A stretch of 64,000 nt of DNA, taken from positions 1-64,000 of the forward strand of contig CAYGPG010000001.1 of the NCBI GenBank assembly GCA_964351905.1, in the 5' to 3' direction. The position numbers and the translations under genes were made by a program. This stretch comes from GCA-2708415 sp964351905. Its GTDB lineage: Bacteria > Pseudomonadota > Alphaproteobacteria > Micavibrionales > Micavibrionaceae. The notes under the pieces are model-generated. The model was given only the letters and a program-made list of their open reading frames with translations, was not told the origin of the DNA and made no database searches. Below are positions 55,552 to 63,317 of the stretch, piece after piece (positions within the stretch are counted from its first letter, which is position 1; each line of letters begins with the position of its first letter).

Positions 55552-55941
55552 ATGCAAACACAAGACTTTAATGCGGAAAGCCGCGCACCTATTTACGCCT
55601 ATCAACGCTCGCCCGTGAATGAGCGCGCGTTTTTGATTGTTAAGAAGCCAGATAACGCGAATGAGCCTATTCCAGTGGGTGATTATACCGTTTTGGATAA
55701 AGAAGAAGATTTATCTTTATCGGAAAAGAAGGTGATGAATTTGATTTCATTGCTGAACGGGCGTAAGCGCTTGATGGAGTTAGGGCATGAATCTAATAGT
55801 CGTGTTTTATACAATATAGTGAGCGAAAGTGATGAAGAAAATAAGATGAAAGTCTTGTTTTATCAGTTAAGAGAAGAAGGTGTTTCAGTTGAAAATGCAC
55901 TCTTTAGAATGGAAACAACAGAAGAGGTTTTAAATGGCTAA
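55552..55941 (+). CDS. Small hypothetical protein upstream of a coupled 48-residue gene
   Basis: This soluble, charged protein has 129 residues from ATG 55552; an in-frame GTG at 55516, preceded by AAGGG, would add 12. It starts MQTQDFNAESRAPIYAYQRS and contains NERAFLIVKKPDNANEPIPV and EKKVMNLISLLNGRKRLMEL; the second half looks helical. I recognise no family. It sits between ahcY (divergent) and rapZ (convergent), where many alphaproteobacteria carry PTS genes, but it does not resemble HPr or a PTS IIA protein. Its stop overlaps the next start by eight bases. Confidence 0.65.
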   Translation: MQTQDFNAESRAPIYAYQRSPVNERAFLIVKKPDNANEPIPVGDYTVLDKEEDLSLSEKKVMNLISLLNGRKRLMELGHESNSRVLYNIVSESDEENKMKVLFYQLREEGVSVENALFRMETTEEVLNG

Positions 55942-56080
55942 TATTCCACACGTAGAAAAAACAATCATAGGTCCATTGATGAAATCTTTAGGTTCGCCAA
56001 ATTTTCAATCTAAACCTCGCAGAAATACAGTAATAAAAGAACCTACTTCAAATCCAGCCTTGCCAGGAGTTACTCGTTAA
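55934..56080 (+). CDS. 48-residue small protein, translationally coupled
   Basis: The frame starts at ATG 55934, inside the last codons of the preceding gene, behind GAGG at 55924-55927, and ends with TAA at 56078-56080. It reads MANIPHVEKTIIGPLMKSLG, continues with PNFQSKPRRN and ends PALPGVTR: basic, Pro-rich and without a membrane helix. The eight-base overlap and well-placed Shine-Dalgarno sequence favour a real gene, and the downstream hairpin starts 31 bases after its stop. No family recognised. Confidence 0.6.
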   Translation: MANIPHVEKTIIGPLMKSLGSPNFQSKPRRNTVIKEPTSNPALPGVTR

Positions 56081-56110
56081 ACAGGCATATCACTTTTATA
56101 TCTCTCACAT

Positions 56111-56152
56111 ACCTGCGAAGGCAGGTGTCTAGATCCCAGCTTTTGCTAGAAT
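56111..56152. terminator. Bipartite hairpin, second half degenerate, before rapZ 3' end
   Basis: ACCTGC (56111-56116) pairs with GCAGGT (56121-56126) around GAAG. TCTAG then leads to ATCCCAGC (56133-56140) facing GCTAGAAT (56145-56152), which has lost two pairs relative to the consensus GCTGGGAT. It lies between the convergent 48-residue gene and rapZ. Confidence 0.6.
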
Positions 56153-56157
56153 GTGTA

Positions 56158-56997
56158 TTAAGGTGTAGGCATATCACGGTGGTGGATGTGGGTGTTGACG
56201 CCTAAATTTTTGAGCCATTTGTGCAATGTTTCAACCGTAAATACGGAACGGTGCTTGCCACCTGTGCATCCAATCGCAATCGTAAGATAGCTTTTGCCTT
56301 CATGCGTGTAACGCGCCAATAAAGGCTCAATCAGCTTTTTAAAATTTTCAATAAATTCTTCAAAACTTTCATCTTTGGCGATATAGGCGGCGACTTTTTT
56401 ATTCTGCCCTGTCAGGGGTTTTAACTCTTTATCCCAATGCGGATTTCTTAAAAACCGTACATCCATCACAATATCAGATTCACGCGGCACGCCATTTTTA
56501 AATCCAAAAGAGGTTAAGGTGACGCTGAGTTGTTGCCCACCTTCCACGGCAAAATGTCCTGCCATCATGCGGCGTAAGTCGTGGATTGAAAGATCTGTCG
56601 TATCAATAATTTGATCCGCCATATCTTGAAGCGGTTTTAAAAGCTCAATTTCTTTATTAATGCCATCACTGACAGGACGATCCTTGGCAAGTGGATGTTT
56701 ACGCCGCGTTTCGGTGAAGCGTTTTTGCAAAACAGAATGTTTGCAGGTCATAAAACAAAGCGTGGCGTTATGTCGCTTAATCGCGTCTTTTAATTTTAAC
56801 GGATCAAAATTACGCGTACGGCTATCAATACCAATGGCGATAGGGTGCGGCGTTTCTTCGGATAATAAATCATCAATCATAGAGATGGGAAAATTATCTA
56901 AAACTTCATACCCAATATCCTCCAACGCCTTCAACGCCGAAGACATCCCTGCGCCAGATAGTCCTGTAACGATGATAAAATTATTTTCATTTGGCAT
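56158..56997 (-). CDS. rapZ: RapZ-family nucleotide-binding protein with altered Walker A
   Basis: This 279-residue RapZ/YvcJ protein starts with the P-loop region IIVTGLSGAGMSSALKALED (~residues 8-27), where Met18 replaces the Walker A Lys; the codon at 56946-56944 is ATG. DNFPISMIDDLL and IGIDSRTRNF follow (~34-62), and the C-terminal domain has the family hallmark IGCTGGKHRSVFTVETL (~245). In E. coli RapZ binds small RNAs and controls glucosamine-6-phosphate synthase; the role in alphaproteobacteria is less clear. It overlaps the start of its upstream membrane-protein gene by 11 bases. Confidence 0.88.
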   Translation of the reverse strand: MPNENNFIIVTGLSGAGMSSALKALEDIGYEVLDNFPISMIDDLLSEETPHPIAIGIDSRTRNFDPLKLKDAIKRHNATLCFMTCKHSVLQKRFTETRRKHPLAKDRPVSDGINKEIELLKPLQDMADQIIDTTDLSIHDLRRMMAGHFAVEGGQQLSVTLTSFGFKNGVPRESDIVMDVRFLRNPHWDKELKPLTGQNKKVAAYIAKDESFEEFIENFKKLIEPLLARYTHEGKSYLTIAIGCTGGKHRSVFTVETLHKWLKNLGVNTHIHHRDMPTP

Positions 56998-57571
56998 TTT
57001 TCAAGCTCCACCTTCTTCCGTATAAGAGAATTACAAAAGCTGAATTCATGATGACTAATGATAATGGATATAGAACAGTGATAACTGTGTAATTATCTAG
57101 GGCGATGATACCAAGTATAAATTTAACCGCTGCTAAGATGACGTGAAGGGGTAATTCCTGATCAGGACGGTGCCATGTTTTATAAAACGTAGGGTAGTAC
57201 GCAATCGCATCAATAAAGGTTATTAAGATGACCGAATATAAAGGTGTATTGGTGATGAGCCATAATGGAATGGCGGCAATAGAAGCAAAAAATGTAATCC
57301 AATCTGCTCGTGTAATGGTGATGTCTGATCTTTTTAAATAACCAAGAAAGGCGACAAAAAAAGTTGCGGCTGCGGATAAGCCAGTAATCCAAGCACCTGG
57401 TCCTGCGTCATCAGCGATTTGAGCAAAAAAGCCAATCGCCGTTAGAATCCCCCAAATTGTCCATGAGAACGGGTGTGGGCGCGTTTCCCCTTTGAAAATA
57501 GAATAGATATAGGCGGAATACCCAATGAGGGTCAGGATAACGCCTATAATAGCTATAATTTCTTTTTCCAT
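56987..57571 (-). CDS. Polytopic membrane protein of unknown function
   Basis: The protein is 194 residues from ATG 57571; an ATG at 57604 would add 11 hydrophilic residues. About seven hydrophobic segments are visible, starting IIAIIGVILTLIGYSAYIYS, with a conserved-looking RPHPFSWTIWGILTAIGFF (~residue 30) and a second half containing IDAIAYYPTFYKTWHRPDQE (~120). The Pro/Trp/Ser motif and repeated halves recall PQ-loop/SWEET-like proteins, but I cannot assign it. Its 3' end overlaps rapZ by 11 bases, so the two are co-translated; it occupies the position of hprK in many alphaproteobacteria. Confidence 0.75.
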   Translation of the reverse strand: MEKEIIAIIGVILTLIGYSAYIYSIFKGETRPHPFSWTIWGILTAIGFFAQIADDAGPGAWITGLSAAATFFVAFLGYLKRSDITITRADWITFFASIAAIPLWLITNTPLYSVILITFIDAIAYYPTFYKTWHRPDQELPLHVILAAVKFILGIIALDNYTVITVLYPLSLVIMNSAFVILLYGRRWSLKNAK

Positions 57572-57625
57572 TTTTATACTTTCGTCATTACATGGCGTGT
57601 CCATGTAATCTTTTATTTACTATAG

Positions 57626-57648
57626 ATTGCAGGAACAAGTCCTGCAAT
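57626..57648. repeat. Single perfect hairpin upstream of the membrane protein/rapZ operon
   Basis: ATTGCAGGA (57626-57634) pairs with TCCTGCAAT (57640-57648) around five bases, 17 bases beyond the chvG stop on its downstream side. No T run follows leftward, so it is a weak chvG terminator at best or a lone half of the intergenic hairpin family. Confidence 0.5.
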
Positions 57649-57664
57649 GACGAGAAATAATGGT

Positions 57665-59497
57665 TTAGGATTTTTCCAATTCGACGATGAAACGGGCGCC
57701 GCATCTTTGGTTATTTTTATTCAAAATATTTTCTGCATAAATTTTTCCACCATGCGCATCAATGATTTGTTTGGAGATGGAAAGGCCAAGGCCGCTATGG
57801 GCGCCATAATCTTCATGAGTTGGCCGTTCGGTATAAAAACGCTCAAAAATATTATTGATTTTATTTTCAGGAATACCGGGGCCTTCATCTTCAATTTTTA
57901 CGATGATGTTGTTATGTTCGTTTAAGACAGAAATGGTCACGGACGTATCTTTGGGGGAAAATGATAGCGCGTTGCTGATGATGTTACCAAAAACTTGGGC
58001 GAGCCTGTCTTCATTGCCGCGTACGTGTGTTGAAACTCCGTTTGGAATAAGGACAGAGATTTTGCTCTGTTCAGTATTCGCCTCATTCTCTTCCAAGCGT
58101 TCCATTGGCTTTTTATACGCATCACGGATTTTGTGAAGAAGGCTCGATAGGTCAACAGTTCCCATTTCTTCACGGGAAAGCTCAGCATCAAGGCGCGATG
58201 CGCTGGAGATGTCGCTAATCAGGCGATCAAGGCGTTGTACGTCATGATGAATAATTGCCATGAGTTTTTCACGTTTGGCTTCATCTTTGATTTTAGAAGC
58301 GGTTTCAACGGCGCTTCGAAGGGAGGTAAGTGGGTTTTTGATCTCATGTGAGACATCAGCCGCAAAACGTTCAATCGTGTCCATACGATCGCGCAAGGCT
58401 TGGGTCATGTCCCTTAAGACAAGGGAGAGTTCACCAATCTCATCGCCCCGGTCGCTCATATCCGGAATTTCAACGTCTTGACCGCTTTTGCGCCCTTTTC
58501 CAAGACGTACGTTCTCTGCCGCTAACGCAAGGGTCTTAAGGGGCTTGCCAATGAGGCCTGAAAGATAGATCGACAGCATGACTGTAATACCAAGAGAGCC
58601 CAAGAAGACGCGGAAAACATCAATACGTACGTCTTGAATTTTTTCTTCCAGATCTGACCCGTCCCGCACAAGAAGAGCAACTCCCAAAACTTGTTTTACT
58701 TTTTGGATGGGGGCGGCAGCGGTAAGGATAATACTGTCATCTTTTTGGCGCCATGCGGTTGCGCTAATGCTACCAATAAGTGCTTTTTGTGTGTCTGGAA
58801 AGCCAAATACATCTTCGATTTTATCAACGGGATAGGCGGCTAATTTTACCTGAATAGGAATAATGTCTAAGAAACGGGCGGCGGATTGGTCAAAAAGGTC
58901 ACCAATGCTTTGGGCGTTTCGTTGATCATCAAGCCTTTCAACCTGAACCACGCCATTTGGCCCTAAAAGGCGGTGCGTGTCGGCCAATATCGCGCCATCG
59001 ACGCTAAATAATTTAATGCGGCTTGTGCCGCTTTGCCCTAAACGCCGTATCATGCGACGTGCTAAATTCGGTTTAACCGCTTCAATTTCAAGTGGATCTT
59101 CAAAAGGAATAGGTGAAATTTGATAAACGGGACGTACGGCGCCTTCAGATAATGCACCTGACATAAAGCGGGCTTCGGTGCGCATTGATTCAAGTTCGGC
59201 TTCTATTAGGCTATCAGTATATTGCCCGAGGTAGAGAAAGCCTACCCCCAGAATCATAATGGCAATGATATTCACCGCCAAAATACGGACAGTAAGGGAG
59301 CTCATCTTCTCAGACGAAGCACTCCATCGCTCATCTATAGCGCGGCTGTCAGGGGTTTCTGGCTTGGATCTTTTAAAAAGCGGAAAGAGCCTACCACTTT
59401 TGATGTCGATACTATTCTTTATATCTGTAACCGATTCCGTAAAGGGTTTCGATTTGGTTGAAGTCGTCGTCGATTTTTTTGAATTTTTTGCGGACAC
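57665..59497 (-). CDS. chvG: Sensor histidine kinase ChvG-like
   Basis: The 610-residue envelope sensor has a cytoplasmic N-tail of ~65 residues, transmembrane helix 1 (VRILAVNIIAIMILGVGFLY), a periplasmic domain (~95-290), helix 2 (~292-312), HAMP, and a HisKA motif FAADVSHEIKNPLTSLRSAVE (~380). The HATPase domain has DEGPGIPENKINNIFERFY (~545) and HSGLGLSISKQIIDAHGG. In rhizobia ChvG phosphorylates ChvI in response to acid and envelope stress. The assigned start is GTG at 59497, giving an 86-base overlap with chvI and no clear Shine-Dalgarno. The next in-frame ATG (59305) would remove the whole N-tail; homologues normally have such a tail, so the GTG is kept with reservation. Confidence 0.85.
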   Translation of the reverse strand: MSAKNSKKSTTTSTKSKPFTESVTDIKNSIDIKSGRLFPLFKRSKPETPDSRAIDERWSASSEKMSSLTVRILAVNIIAIMILGVGFLYLGQYTDSLIEAELESMRTEARFMSGALSEGAVRPVYQISPIPFEDPLEIEAVKPNLARRMIRRLGQSGTSRIKLFSVDGAILADTHRLLGPNGVVQVERLDDQRNAQSIGDLFDQSAARFLDIIPIQVKLAAYPVDKIEDVFGFPDTQKALIGSISATAWRQKDDSIILTAAAPIQKVKQVLGVALLVRDGSDLEEKIQDVRIDVFRVFLGSLGITVMLSIYLSGLIGKPLKTLALAAENVRLGKGRKSGQDVEIPDMSDRGDEIGELSLVLRDMTQALRDRMDTIERFAADVSHEIKNPLTSLRSAVETASKIKDEAKREKLMAIIHHDVQRLDRLISDISSASRLDAELSREEMGTVDLSSLLHKIRDAYKKPMERLEENEANTEQSKISVLIPNGVSTHVRGNEDRLAQVFGNIISNALSFSPKDTSVTISVLNEHNNIIVKIEDEGPGIPENKINNIFERFYTERPTHEDYGAHSGLGLSISKQIIDAHGGKIYAENILNKNNQRCGARFIVELEKS

Positions 59498-60107
59498 GTT
59501 TTATATGGCTATCAATTGTTCGATCATCTACATAGATATTCTCACCATATGCTAAATCAATCAACTGATCTCTGTTTTTTACATGACCAGGACGTTGAGC
59601 AAGAGCTTTAACTAATAAATATTCTGTGACTGTTAAATTAACAGGCTTTTTATCCCATGTGCAAAGGTGACGCGAATCATCAAGGCGAAGATTACCACGC
59701 TCAATCACGTCTTCGGCTTTTTCCTCAGGTTGTGAATTTTGCAAATCCTGACGGCGGAGGAGGGCACGTATGCGCTCAATCAAAAGACGCTGTGAAAAAG
59801 GTTTGGTGATGTAATCATCGGCGCCCATACGAAGGCCAATGACTTCATCAACCTCATCATCTTTAGAAGTGAGGAAAATAACAGGGAGTTTTGAGGTTTC
59901 ACGCAGTTTACTCAAAACTTCCATGCCATCCATACGGGGCATTTTAATATCAAGCACGGCTAGGTCAGGCGGGTTTGACGTAATGCCTGCCAATCCCTCT
60001 TCACCATCATTATAGGTTTTAACATTAAACCCTTCGGCCTCTAACGCCATAGAGACAGAGGCAATGATGTTACGGTCATCATCAACAAGTGCAATATTAT
60101 GAGCCAT
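59412..60107 (-). CDS. chvI: Response regulator ChvI-like (OmpR family)
   Basis: This 231-residue transcription factor has a receiver domain with acidic pocket VDDD (residues 8-11), phospho-acceptor Asp53 in LAVLDIKMPRMDG, and Lys in FLTSKDDEVDE with the switch Thr (~80-105). A winged-helix DNA-binding domain ends in RTIDSHIKRVRKKFKKID (~200). The immediate chvG gene downstream and the alphaproteobacterial context identify it as ChvI. It is first in the two-gene operon. Confidence 0.92.
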   Translation of the reverse strand: MAHNIALVDDDRNIIASVSMALEAEGFNVKTYNDGEEGLAGITSNPPDLAVLDIKMPRMDGMEVLSKLRETSKLPVIFLTSKDDEVDEVIGLRMGADDYITKPFSQRLLIERIRALLRRQDLQNSQPEEKAEDVIERGNLRLDDSRHLCTWDKKPVNLTVTEYLLVKALAQRPGHVKNRDQLIDLAYGENIYVDDRTIDSHIKRVRKKFKKIDDDFNQIETLYGIGYRYKE

Positions 60108-60197
60108 TTTAGTTACTTTCTTATAATTTATTACACTTTAACTCTAGGCTTGAAAATGTCTAGTTTCAAGGCAGATAAAGGGTGATTTAAAGGCGAA

Positions 60198-61550
60198 TTA
60201 GGTCAAAATTGTGCCCATGAGGTAAAGCGAGCCTGTGATGAGAATTCTGGCATTAGGATCTTTTATGTTTGCGACGGCTTGATTTATGTCGGCTTCATAA
60301 TGAATCTTTTTAAAACCGAGAGGTTCACATAAATCATAAAGTTCTTTTGCGCTGAAACTATTCGGCTCGTCTGATATTTCTGTGCAGGTCAAACTGTTGG
60401 TATACGGAATCAATGGGGTGAGAAAATCACTGGGGGTTTTTCGATTCACCATGCCAACTATCAGATGAATTTCTTTATCCTCTTCCTCGCGCCATTTTTT
60501 TAATTGCTGTGCCAAAAAGGTGCCAGCACTATCATTGTGACCTCCATCGCACCACAACTCCTGACCCGCCTTGAGGTTCATGCATATCGGTTCATCTGTT
60601 AGACGTTGCAACCGACCCGGCCAATAAATTATCAACAGGGGATTATTTGGATTGTCTGGGGATAAAATTTTTGCGTCAAAATCATCATTCATGATGATGC
60701 GATAGGTGGCTATCGCTGCACCAATATTGTAAATTTGGTGCGGGCCCAACAGATTTGGTTGACTCAAGACAATTGATTCATCCAACCAAGTAAACATGAA
60801 CCGATCCGATTTTTGTTCAATGGACCAGTCTGCGCCGTAGCGATATAATTTCGATACGGGGGATAGGTTTGTGGATTTTTCTTGGAAAACTTTTTGTACT
60901 TGCGCTTCTTGCGCCGCCTCAGTTTGATAGCCAATAATGCACGGCACACCTGCTTTCATAATGCCGGCTTTTTCTGATGCAATCTGATCCAACCTGCTGC
61001 CCAAAAACGCTTCATGATCTTTACTGATTGTGGTGATGATTGTGGCTATGGGATTAGGCACAACATTGGTCGCATCAAGGCGTCCGCCCATGCCTGTTTC
61101 CAATAAAACATAATCAGCAGGCACACGGCTCATGGCTAAAAAACTAGCGGCGGTGAACATTTCAAAAAAAGTGATCGGCTCGCTTCTATTGACCGCCAGA
61201 CACTCCTCAAAAACATCAACGAGGGCTTGGGTGGTGATAGGCTCTCCTACCAATCGAATGCGTTCTGTCGGGTGCACAAGATGCGGAGAGGTCATTACAT
61301 GGACGCGCTTGCCGCTGGCTTCTAAAAGGCTACGTAGAGTTGCAAGGGTCGAGCCTTTGCCGTTGGTGCCTGCAATATGAATGACAGGGGGGAGTTTTAA
61401 ATGGGGGTTGTCCAGCTGTGCCAAGAAACGTTCAACACGTTCTAAGGACATATCAATTTCTTCATTATAAAAACTGTAGAGAAGATCAAGAATATCGCTC
61501 AAGCGTTTTTCTAACGCTTGATCTTCACTTCGGTTATGAAGCTTTTGCAT
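60198..61550 (-). CDS. folC: Folylpolyglutamate/dihydrofolate synthase FolC
   Basis: The 450-residue Mur-ligase-family enzyme adds glutamate to folates and may also make dihydrofolate. P-loop HIAGTNGKGSTLATL (~residue 50), MTSPHLVHPTERIRL (~75), VLLETGMGGRLDATN (~135) and the SKDHEAFLG motif (~165) are diagnostic. A longer frame to 61754 runs into accD; ATG 61550 (MQKLHNRSE), 10 bases after the accD stop, is the sensible start. It is downstream of accD in the trpB-trpA-accD-folC order common in proteobacteria. Confidence 0.95.
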   Translation of the reverse strand: MQKLHNRSEDQALEKRLSDILDLLYSFYNEEIDMSLERVERFLAQLDNPHLKLPPVIHIAGTNGKGSTLATLRSLLEASGKRVHVMTSPHLVHPTERIRLVGEPITTQALVDVFEECLAVNRSEPITFFEMFTAASFLAMSRVPADYVLLETGMGGRLDATNVVPNPIATIITTISKDHEAFLGSRLDQIASEKAGIMKAGVPCIIGYQTEAAQEAQVQKVFQEKSTNLSPVSKLYRYGADWSIEQKSDRFMFTWLDESIVLSQPNLLGPHQIYNIGAAIATYRIIMNDDFDAKILSPDNPNNPLLIIYWPGRLQRLTDEPICMNLKAGQELWCDGGHNDSAGTFLAQQLKKWREEEDKEIHLIVGMVNRKTPSDFLTPLIPYTNSLTCTEISDEPNSFSAKELYDLCEPLGFKKIHYEADINQAVANIKDPNARILITGSLYLMGTILT

Positions 61551-61560
61551 GAGAGTTTTT

Positions 61561-62460
61561 TTAAGCTTTGGCTTTTTTAGAAGCCGGTTTTTTTGCCGCA
61601 TAAGGCTTAATTTTAGCCATGAGAAGATCAAGCAATTTACCGATTTCGGTATTGAGTTGATCACGCGATACAACCATATCGACCATGCCGTGCTCCAACA
61701 GATATTCAGCTGTTTGGAAATCATCAGGCAGAGTTTCACGGACGGTTTCTTCAATTACGCGGCGACCCGCAAAACCGATTGTTGCGCCTGGTTCAGAGAT
61801 ATGAATATCGCCCACCATCGCAAAAGACGCACTCACACCGCCTGTTGTGGGGTTGGCCAAAAGAACGATGTAAGGTAGGCCTTCTTCTTTGACCATATCC
61901 ACACCAATAATTGTACGCGGCATTTGCATCAAGGACAGCATGCCTTCTTGCATACGCGCCCCGCCAGAGGCAGGCACAACGATAAGGGCAGATTTGGTTT
62001 TAACCGCTTCTTCAGCTGCGCGGACGATACCTTCACCCACGGCTGTTCCCATAGAACCGCCCATAAAAGCAAAGTTGAACGCGGCGACAACGGCGTTTTG
62101 ACCGCCAATTTGCCCGACACCAATCATCAAGGCATCGTCTTCACCCGTTTTGGCGCGCGTGTCTTTGAGGCGGTCAGCATATTTCTTTTTATCTTTAAAT
62201 TTTAACGGATCATGCGGCACGGACGGTGATTTAATCTTTTTGTACGCGCCATTATCGAACATTAGTTCTAAACGCTCTGTCACGCGGATTGCCATGTGGA
62301 AGTTACAATGATGGCACACGTTATTATTGGCCTTCATTTCCTTATGAAACAGCATGCCTTCGCATTTTGGGCATTTTTGCCACAAGTTATCGGGAACATC
62401 ACGTTGATCGCCCACAAGGGAACGGATAGATGGGCGGATAAAGTTTGATAACCAGTTCAT
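61561..62460 (-). CDS. accD: Acetyl-CoA carboxylase carboxyltransferase beta subunit AccD
   Basis: The 299-residue subunit transfers the carboxyl group from biotin to acetyl-CoA to start fatty-acid synthesis. An N-terminal zinc ribbon holds four cysteines in KCPKCEGML and VCHHCNF (~residues 28-54). The crotonase-like core includes VPASGGARMQEGMLSLMQMP (~160) and GATIGFAGRRVIEETV (~225). A Lys/Ala-rich tail ends the protein. It lies ~60 bases after trpA and 10 before folC. Confidence 0.97.
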   Translation of the reverse strand: MNWLSNFIRPSIRSLVGDQRDVPDNLWQKCPKCEGMLFHKEMKANNNVCHHCNFHMAIRVTERLELMFDNGAYKKIKSPSVPHDPLKFKDKKKYADRLKDTRAKTGEDDALMIGVGQIGGQNAVVAAFNFAFMGGSMGTAVGEGIVRAAEEAVKTKSALIVVPASGGARMQEGMLSLMQMPRTIIGVDMVKEEGLPYIVLLANPTTGGVSASFAMVGDIHISEPGATIGFAGRRVIEETVRETLPDDFQTAEYLLEHGMVDMVVSRDQLNTEIGKLLDLLMAKIKPYAAKKPASKKAKA

Positions 62461-62522
62461 AGTAAGTCACTTCCTCTAAAAATTATGAGCCTTTTTACCG
62501 CATATAGGGGGGGCGACGCAAC

Positions 62523-63317
62523 CTAAATAGCTGTTTTAAGCGCTTGGACTTGGGCTGAGATAATATCAGATAGGCCACTATCATCTTGATTTTTATACAT
62601 ATTTTCTACGATAGCAGAGCCAACGACGACCGCATCGGCAATTTTTGACATATTTGATGCATCTTCAGGGGTTTTAATCCCAAAGCCCACAGCAACAGGC
62701 AGGTCAGTTTTGGCTTTAATCGCTTCAATATGCTGTCCTACGGCAGCTGTATCCGCAGATTTTGTACCTGTGACACCTGTGATGGACACATAATAGAGAA
62801 AACCGCTCGCGCCATCTAAAACCGTGTCGAGGCGTGTACCGATAGTTGTTGGGGTCACAAGGCGAATAAGGTCTAGTCCTGCGGCCTGTGCAGGTTCACG
62901 AAGCTCTGCGTCTTCTTCGGGGGGTAGGTCAACGACAATAAGGCCGTCCGCGCCTGCGGCTTTGGCATCATTGGCAAATTTCTCGCATCCATATTTATAG
63001 ATGGGGTTGAAATAGCCCATGAGGATGACAGGCGTTTCATTATCTAGCGCGCGAAAATCCTTTAGCATTTTTAAAACGCCGTTTAAATTCATGCCATTAG
63101 TAAGGGCACGTAATGAACTGGCCTGAATCGCAGGGCCGTCCGCCATGGGGTCTGTAAACGGCATGCCAATTTCAATAAAATCCGCTCCGCTGTTTGGTAA
63201 ATTTTTTAAAATCTCAGCGCTTTGCTCGATGGTTGGATCCCCCGCCGTCACAAAAGTCACCAGACCTTTTTTATTTTGGGACTTTAGTTCGTCAAATTTT
63301 TCAGCTATACGGCTCAT
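62523..63317 (-). CDS. trpA: Tryptophan synthase alpha chain TrpA
   Basis: The 264-residue TIM-barrel subunit cleaves indole-3-glycerol phosphate. Catalytic Glu and Asp lie in FIEIGMPFTDPMADGPAIQ (~residues 46-64). ILMGYFNPIYKYG (~98), DLPPEEDAEL (~130) and the phosphate-binding VGFGIKTPEDA (~214) complete the signature. Its ATG overlaps the trpB stop in ATGA, the usual coupling of subunits. Confidence 0.97.
   Translation of the reverse strand: MSRIAEKFDELKSQNKKGLVTFVTAGDPTIEQSAEILKNLPNSGADFIEIGMPFTDPMADGPAIQASSLRALTNGMNLNGVLKMLKDFRALDNETPVILMGYFNPIYKYGCEKFANDAKAAGADGLIVVDLPPEEDAELREPAQAAGLDLIRLVTPTTIGTRLDTVLDGASGFLYYVSITGVTGTKSADTAAVGQHIEAIKAKTDLPVAVGFGIKTPEDASNMSKIADAVVVGSAIVENMYKNQDDSGLSDIISAQVQALKTAI

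Noticed and set aside
56987..59497. hprK between chvG and rapZ
   Set aside because: I looked for the HPr kinase P-loop and signature in all frames; only the membrane protein is there.
60198..61754. 518-residue version of FolC
   Set aside because: The first 68 residues read through accD in another frame and do not resemble FolC.
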